Source of the DNA: UBA961 sp049317525
Lineage (GTDB): Bacteria; Bacteroidota; Ignavibacteria; Kapaibacteriales; UBA961
NCBI GenBank assembly: GCA_049317525.1
Contig: JBMOIC010000034.1
Coordinates: forward strand, 1 to 20,353
Direction of reading: 5' to 3'
Length of the DNA: 20,353 nt
A model generated the notes under the pieces. That model did no database searches. It had not been told where the DNA came from and saw only the letters and a program-made list of their open reading frames with translations. A program made the translations under genes and the position numbers. Within the stretch, counting starts at the first letter, position 1; each line of letters begins with the position of its first letter. Positions 15,877 to 20,353 of the stretch are shown one piece after another.

Positions 15877-17793
15877 ATGCCTATATCAGGCCAATTCGAT
15901 TATAAATATCTTCTGGATATAGATTCTCCAGCCGATTTACGCGCTTTACCAGAAAGTGCTTTAAAAACTGTTAGTGATGAAGTTCGAGAATATATGATAG
16001 ATACTATCACTAAAGTTGGTGGACATTTCGGTGCTGGTCTTGGAGTTGTAGAGCTAACAGTTGCTCTGCATTATGTGTTTAATACTCCAGAGGATAAAAT
16101 TGTTTTGGATACAGGGCATCAGGGATATCCTCATAAAATCCTTACTGGAAGAAGAGATGAACTTCATACGATTCGTACTAAAGATGGTTTATCTGGTTTT
16201 TTAAAGCGTAGTGAAAGCGAATATGATGTTTTTGGTGCTGGGCATGCTAGTACTAGTATCTCGGCTGCTTTAGGTTTAGCAACTGCAAGAGATATCCTTG
16301 GAAAAACTAATAGAGTTGCTGCCATTATTGGTGATGGAGCAATGACGGGTGGCATGGTTTATGAAGCTATGAATAATTGTGGTGTGCAAAATCGAGATGT
16401 ATTGGTTATTCTTAATGATAATAATATGTCTATTGCCCCAAATGTATGGGCACTAAGTAATTACTTTTCGCAGATTTTTGCAACGCCTACAGCTACCAGA
16501 TTACGCTCTCATGTTTGGGATATTGCCGGAAAAATGGATACAGTTGGCGATAGAATTAGAAAAGTTGCTCATAAATTAGATGATGGTTTAAAGGCTCTTC
16601 TTACGCCTGGAATGTTATTTGAAGCATTGGGTTTTAATTATTATGGGCCTATCAATGGACATAATGTTAATAATCTTGTTACTATGCTTCAGAATTTAAA
16701 GGATGTAAAAGGCCCAACTTTGTTGCATATCACTACACAAAAGGGTAAAGGATATGCACCTGCCGAAAATGACAAACAGTTTTTACATGCTATTGGCAAA
16801 GTAGATAAAATTACCGGTAAGTCTTTTCCAAAACCAGCTCCAACTATAGCTCCTCCTCCTACTTATCAAAAGGTTTTTGGCGATGCAATGACAGAGATAT
16901 GTTCAGAGAATCCTCGTGTTATTGGAATTACTGCTGCAATGCCAGATGGTACAGGTTTAGATATATTGGCTGCTTCTTATCCTGAAAAAGTAATCGATGT
17001 AGGAATTGCAGAAAGCCATGCGGTAACATTTGCTGCTGGTTTAGCTTGCGAGGGAATTGTACCAGTTTGCGCTATCTATTCATCCTTTCTTCAAAGGGCA
17101 TTTGATAATATTGTCCACGATTGTGCATTACAAGATTTGCATGTTGTGTTTGCTCTAGACCGCTCAGGTTTGGTTGGTGCTGATGGCCCAACTCATCACG
17201 GTGTTTTAGATATAGGTTATCTTCGCCTGATTCAAGGTATGATTGTAATGGCCCCAAAAGATGAGCAAGAATTACGTGATATGTTGCATTCAGCTATTTA
17301 TGATTATACAGATGGTCCTTCTGCTATTCGATATCCTCGCGGAAATGCCATTGGGGTGCCACTTAGTAAGCCAATTAGCATTCCATTAGGTAAATCTGAA
17401 ACAATCAAAGAAGGTAGTGATATTGCTATTATAGCTTTTGGTAAAATGGTTCAAGAAAGTATTCTTGCTGCAGCTATCATAGAAAAGGAACAAGGGAAAT
17501 CTATTCATCTTGTAAATGCTCGATTTGCAAAACCTCTGGATGAAGAGATGTTAATAGATATTATGAATAGATTTAAGACAATTATTACTGTAGAAGATGG
17601 CCAAATTCAAGGTGGATTTGGTAGTGCTATTGCAGAATTTGCTGCAGAGCATGGATATCAAGGTAATTTATTATTGCATGGCATACCAGATATCTTTGTA
17701 GATCATGGAACGCAAGAAGAATTATTACAAGAATTAAAATTAGATGCAAGAGGTATTGCAGATATCATTTCATCCTCACTTCTTAACTATTAA
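15877..17793 (+). CDS. dxs: 1-deoxy-D-xylulose-5-phosphate synthase
   Basis: First step of the non-mevalonate isoprenoid pathway: thiamine-diphosphate-dependent condensation of pyruvate and glyceraldehyde 3-phosphate, in the cytoplasm. The ATG at 15877 gives 638 residues, the family norm, and the expected N-terminus (YLLDIDSPADLRALPESAL); the frame is open upstream into the reductase gene, but those residues are not Dxs-like. Motifs: GGHFGAGLGVVELTVALHYV (His50), LDTGHQGYPHKILTGRR, GAGHASTSISAALG, the ThDP motif IIGDGAMTGG (GDG 152-154) with NDNNMSIAPNV (NDN 180-182), VGIAESHAVTFAAGLA with catalytic Glu379, and DRSGLVGADGPTHHGVLD. All three transketolase-like domains are present. It is the last intact gene before the decayed region. 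Confidence 0.97.
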   Translation: MPISGQFDYKYLLDIDSPADLRALPESALKTVSDEVREYMIDTITKVGGHFGAGLGVVELTVALHYVFNTPEDKIVLDTGHQGYPHKILTGRRDELHTIRTKDGLSGFLKRSESEYDVFGAGHASTSISAALGLATARDILGKTNRVAAIIGDGAMTGGMVYEAMNNCGVQNRDVLVILNDNNMSIAPNVWALSNYFSQIFATPTATRLRSHVWDIAGKMDTVGDRIRKVAHKLDDGLKALLTPGMLFEALGFNYYGPINGHNVNNLVTMLQNLKDVKGPTLLHITTQKGKGYAPAENDKQFLHAIGKVDKITGKSFPKPAPTIAPPPTYQKVFGDAMTEICSENPRVIGITAAMPDGTGLDILAASYPEKVIDVGIAESHAVTFAAGLACEGIVPVCAIYSSFLQRAFDNIVHDCALQDLHVVFALDRSGLVGADGPTHHGVLDIGYLRLIQGMIVMAPKDEQELRDMLHSAIYDYTDGPSAIRYPRGNAIGVPLSKPISIPLGKSETIKEGSDIAIIAFGKMVQESILAAAIIEKEQGKSIHLVNARFAKPLDEEMLIDIMNRFKTIITVEDGQIQGGFGSAIAEFAAEHGYQGNLLLHGIPDIFVDHGTQEELLQELKLDARGIADIISSSLLNY

Positions 17794-17856
17794 AACTAAA
17801 GTTTATCTGCAAAGATGTATCAGATCTATTTGTTTAGATATTCTCTGAGAAATCCC

Positions 17857-19060
17857 ATGTACGATAGGTCTAGATTCTGTACTCTTGCAATATTATGTTC
17901 TGTTTTTGTGACATTTAGCCAAAAAGCTTCTGCTTAGGTTCAAGTTCCAAGAACACTTAGCCTATAAGGAGTTCTTACGAATTCCTTCGATTCTACATTC
18001 ATGGAAGCATCTCTTATCATTAAAATTGGTATTTATTAATCTGCCTTGGGTGGTTTCCCTTTATTTGAACAAACAGATGCTTTTTCTTTGGCTACTGGTG
18101 GTTTATATAATTTTACTTATTGTCCGGGACGATGGTTTACCTGCCAAATTAACATTTGTTAGACAATACTTTCTAGAAATTGCAGTAGATGGTATTCCTC
18201 AAGCAATGAGAATTTCCCTTATTCATTAATGGCTGCCAATATAGCTCCAGATGCTGTGAGTGAATAATTATATCATACTTAGAGGCACCAGAAAAGATAA
18301 TAATGCTGCAAATTCTCTAGCCTTCGGTACAATAATCAGAATAAGCGGTTCTCATTCTTGTGCCATAGGAAATAACTCAGTTGGTGCAGAAGATGTATAT
18401 GATATTTTCAAAGAATATTATCAATGATGGGCTTATGTCTGGTGTGATTGCTTCTGAAGCTGCTTTATTAGCTGTTGGATCAGGATTGGACCGCTGAAGA
18501 TGTTCCAGATTTAGTTGATGTGGTTACATAGGGTGTTTTCATTATTACTTAATGTGCTATTGCTTTTCAGGAGAGCGATGCTGCAGATTATGCAGAATGA
18601 TTGATACAATCATTTTCATTTAGCGATTTTATTTTTGGTGAAATTGTGGGAATTCATCAAGGTTCAATCATATATCAAACAGAAGAAGCTGAACAGCTAA
18701 GGGTAGTTTCTAGAATGCCTTTAATTCTTGGTAATATGCCTCAATATGGTAAAGAAACTAAATATGAAAAAGTTAGTTTTATGGGGCAAGTTCCAGTATA
18801 TGTTTCAGAAACTGTAAAAAAAGGGGATTATATCCTTTCCATTTGAGGGAATAATGGTTTGGGTATAGCAGATAATCCAAATGATACGAGGTCGCAAGAT
18901 GATAAGAATATCGTCAAAATTGCTTGCTCTAAAGGTGGCTTTTCAGCATTGATTAATACAGTAAATGTTGCGGTAGGGCTAAATACTTATTTGAATTCCA
19001 ACCTAGTTTCTGAGTAATCAAAGGAAATTGAAATATTGAAAAATATCTTCAATTAACAAT
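17857..19060 (+). pseudogene. Decayed exported fibre-like protein gene with YadA-head-like and peptidase-G2-like domains
   Basis: Translating across interruptions gives a recognisable protein. It starts MYDRSRFCTLAILC... with a signal peptide, then VQVPRTLSL-GVLT, KIGIY-SALGGFPLFEQTDAF, ATGGLYNFT, and after a frame change LPAKLTFVRQYFLEIAVDGI, then SLMAANIAPDAVSE. Another frame gives RGTRKDNNAANSLAFGT and SGSHSCAIGNNSVGA, a YadA-head-like pattern. From 18571: ESDAADYAE-LIQSFSFSDF, FGEIVGIHQG, RMPLILGNMPQYG and VSFMGQVPVYVSETVKKGDY, matching the peptidase G2 (phage-type self-cleaving chaperone) family, then FSALINTVNVAVGLN and a coiled-coil-like KEIEILKNI. In-frame stops include 17935, 17965, 18037, 18265, 18529, 18550, 18598, 18844 and 19015, with frame changes near 18124, 18215, 18263, 18420 and 18490. 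The paralogue at 20252 shares its N-terminus. It is not expressible as one protein by the standard code. Confidence 0.85.
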
Positions 19061-19640
19061 GCTTTGCAAATATTATTGCCTAAAAATTCTACATCATTTT
19101 TACATAATGTAGCTAGCACAATGCAAGAAAAGGCTTTGCTAAAGATGACATAAATAATAAGATTGCTGCTCATTCCTAACATTCTTCAGAACCATTCCAT
19201 CATACACATACATTCCTGATTTTATTGCTAAAAATTATTAAAACTAATAATATTGGTTTGCAAGATCATGTTAACAGAAAGATTTTGAAAGACAATCCCA
19301 AGCCACAAGAACTATTTTTATTGAAATGTTACAAAAACATTTCAATAAAATAGTATGAGATTAATAAGATATCAATCGTAAAGGGCTAGTTGACTTTTAA
19401 AGAAAATGATAGTTATCAGTGTAAATTTACTCTTAAATATCGGTGATAATTTACAAGTTTTCTTTTGCTATTACTGATACATATCTCTTTAAATTATATT
19501 CGAATTTCATTGTACCTGATACAGTGATTTTGCCATAATTACTAATAGACAAAAAATAATCTATGTATTTACTAGACCTTTAACATTAGAAAAAAACAAA
19601 AAAAAATACATTAATTAGTTTTTTAGTTCAATTATTAAAA
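19061..19640 (+). other. Degenerate AT-rich stretch between fibre gene remnants
   Basis: No frame stays open usefully. Short protein-like pieces appear (INNALQILLPKNSTSFLHNV, NNIGLQDHVNRKILKDNPK, NDSYQCKFTLKYR, FAITDTYLFKLYSNFIVPDT) in changing frames. They are probably the eroded shaft of the flanking fibre-like gene or genes. The only clear structure is the inverted repeat at 19312-19353. I cannot tell whether one gene or two occupied 17857-19997. Confidence 0.5.
19312..19353. repeat. Long near-perfect inverted repeat in the decayed region
   Basis: Arms 19312-19330 and 19336-19353 pair over ~18 bp with a single bulged T; the loop is ACAAA. The core arm is ATTGAAATGTT pairing with AACATTTCAAT. 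No T tract follows on either strand. It may be an old terminator between two gene fragments or a remnant of a mobile palindrome. Confidence 0.6.
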
Positions 19641-19997
19641 ATAGTTATTGAAGGCTATGATTCTACTGAGATAATTACAAGTTTTATCAGTAATGTAAAA
19701 CACACATTTGGTTCTATTGAAAAAGTTTTCTCTCATTGATAATTTATCGAATGGAGATCTTAATCACGGAATTTTTATTGGTAATGGAGGATATACAAGA
19801 AGTGATTATGAAAGGGGGCAGGATTAAGGCATGGTGCTGATTGTAGAGGATATCATCATCCTTTTATTAATACCGATAGAGCTCATAATGATAGATTTAC
19901 TACTGTTCCTGCTAGTAATGCATCTACGATACATGATAGCGGTGGCAATGAAAATACACCTAAAAATGTTGGTATAAATTATATCGTAAAAGCTTGA
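19641..19997 (+). pseudogene. Remnant of a phage-tail-fibre-like C-terminus
   Basis: In one frame IEGYDSTEIITSFISNVKHT, then NLSNGDLNHGIFIGNGGYTR, and in another the uninterrupted GADCRGYHHPFINTDRAHND... to a final ENTPKNVGINYIVKA, ending at TGA 19995-19997. The ending closely resembles the ETRPKNVxVNYIIK terminus common in phage tail-fibre and tail-collar proteins and in exported relatives in this bacterial group. Frame changes (for example between the GGYTR piece and the GADCRG piece, near TGA 19809) show it is not intact. It may be the C-terminus of the pseudogene starting at 17857 or of a second copy. Confidence 0.6.
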
Positions 19998-20251
19998 AGA
20001 AAATTTAATTATTTATATGGAACTTGCTTTAGCACTGATTGTGTTATCCACTGTTTTATTTGTTTTTAACATCAATTTGTAACTAATATCAATGTTATGG
20101 GATATTAATATTTTGTAAAAATTAAAAAAAAATATTATGTTTATCGCCTTAAATACCCTTACACTAATCTATTTAGTGCTGTGATTTACTGTATTAACAA
20201 GTAATTTTTTAAATAAATATATAATTATCAATTAAATGAAAGGTTGTACCT
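19998..20251. other. AT-rich gap before the intact fibre-like paralogue
   Basis: About 250 bp of very AT-rich DNA without a gene. It holds a small hairpin (CACTAA 20162-20167 / TTAGTG 20173-20178) and an all-AT inverted repeat (20106-20114 / 20129-20137). A promoter for the downstream gene should lie here, but no convincing -33/-7 pair is visible. Confidence 0.4.
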
Positions 20252-20353
20252 ATGAAATGTTGTAACGGTAAGATGCTGTTCATAGCATTATGTTTGGGTT
20301 TTTTGGCATTTAGCCAAAAAGCTATCTCTCAGGTTCAAGTTCCACGAACACTT
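20252..20353 (+). CDS. Exported fibre-like protein, N-terminal 34 codons only
   Basis: ATG 20252 with AAAGG eight bases upstream opens an uninterrupted frame that reaches the window edge. It begins with two Cys (MKCC) and a hydrophobic signal-peptide core (MLFIALCLGFLAF), then SQKAISQVQVPRTL. The last part matches the start of the decayed gene at 17857 (TFSQKASA, stop, VQVPRTL); at DNA level ATTTAGCCAAAAAGCT is identical in both. It is a tandem paralogue whose Gln codon CAG corresponds to the TAG stop in the decayed copy. Function is unknown: the QVPRTLSxQG N-terminal domain usually heads secreted fibre- or tail-like proteins in this bacterial group. Its domains beyond residue 34 are outside the window. 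Confidence 0.75.
   Translation, partial: MKCCNGKMLFIALCLGFLAFSQKAISQVQVPRTL

Noticed and set aside
18026..18229. Small 67-residue gene
   Set aside because: Its second half (LPAKLTFVRQYFLEIAVDGI) is one frame segment of the decayed fibre gene; the first half is out-of-frame sequence.
18601..18846. Small 81-residue gene
   Set aside because: It is the stretch of the peptidase-G2-like domain between two in-frame stops; homologous residues continue on both sides.
17857..19997. Alternative genetic code or programmed stop readthrough
   Set aside because: Neighbouring genes end normally at TAA, TAG and TGA, and the region also has several frame changes, which recoding would not explain.
17857..20251. 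Insertion sequence or integrated phage
   Set aside because: No transposase, integrase or paired terminal repeats are visible; the phage resemblance is confined to fibre-like domains behind a signal peptide.

Overview
The window is an AT-rich bacterial chromosome segment. The lineage is inferred, not proven. A 1409-residue secreted protein ends in a type IX secretion (T9SS) C-terminal sorting domain. Shine-Dalgarno sites are weak or absent. Promoter-like sites of the Bacteroidota type (-33 TTTG / -7 TAnnTTTG) occur, and an AmmeMemoRadiSam system B protein is present. Together these point to the Bacteroidota/Chlorobiota/Ignavibacteriota/Kapabacteria group.

Layout. 1-520: 3' end of an OmpA-domain envelope protein, closed by a hairpin terminator. 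537-1382 (minus): divergent DUF547-like exported protein, head to head with panC (1397-2248), which makes pantothenate for CoA. 2415-6644: giant T9SS cargo protein with an IgGFc-binding-like N-terminal region, ASH-like repeats and a cohesin-like module. 6781-10707: tight cluster purK (purine synthesis), cca (tRNA 3'-end synthesis) and a MEMO-family gene, with 21-bp gaps and a candidate promoter before purK. 10641-11207 (minus): NlpC/P60 lipoprotein whose 3' end overlaps the MEMO gene by 67 bp; a 12-bp-stem hairpin lies inside the overlap. 11301-12182: hslO (Hsp33). 12337-17793: four same-strand genes, a GT2 membrane-associated glycosyltransferase, a small outer-membrane protein, an unusual aldo/keto reductase and dxs (isoprenoid precursor synthesis).

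From 17857 to 19997 no intact gene remains. The sequence is a heavily decayed fibre-like exported protein gene. It keeps a signal peptide, a QVPRTLSLQG-type N-terminal domain, a YadA-head-like stretch, a peptidase-G2-like domain and, apparently, a phage-tail-fibre-like C-terminus. It carries many stops and frame changes. At 20252 an intact-looking paralogue begins and runs off the window, so this looks like a tandem family in which one copy is dying. This region is the most unusual part of the window; the rest is mostly housekeeping and envelope genes with several compact regulatory structures. I saw no rRNA, tRNA, CRISPR array or intact insertion sequence.
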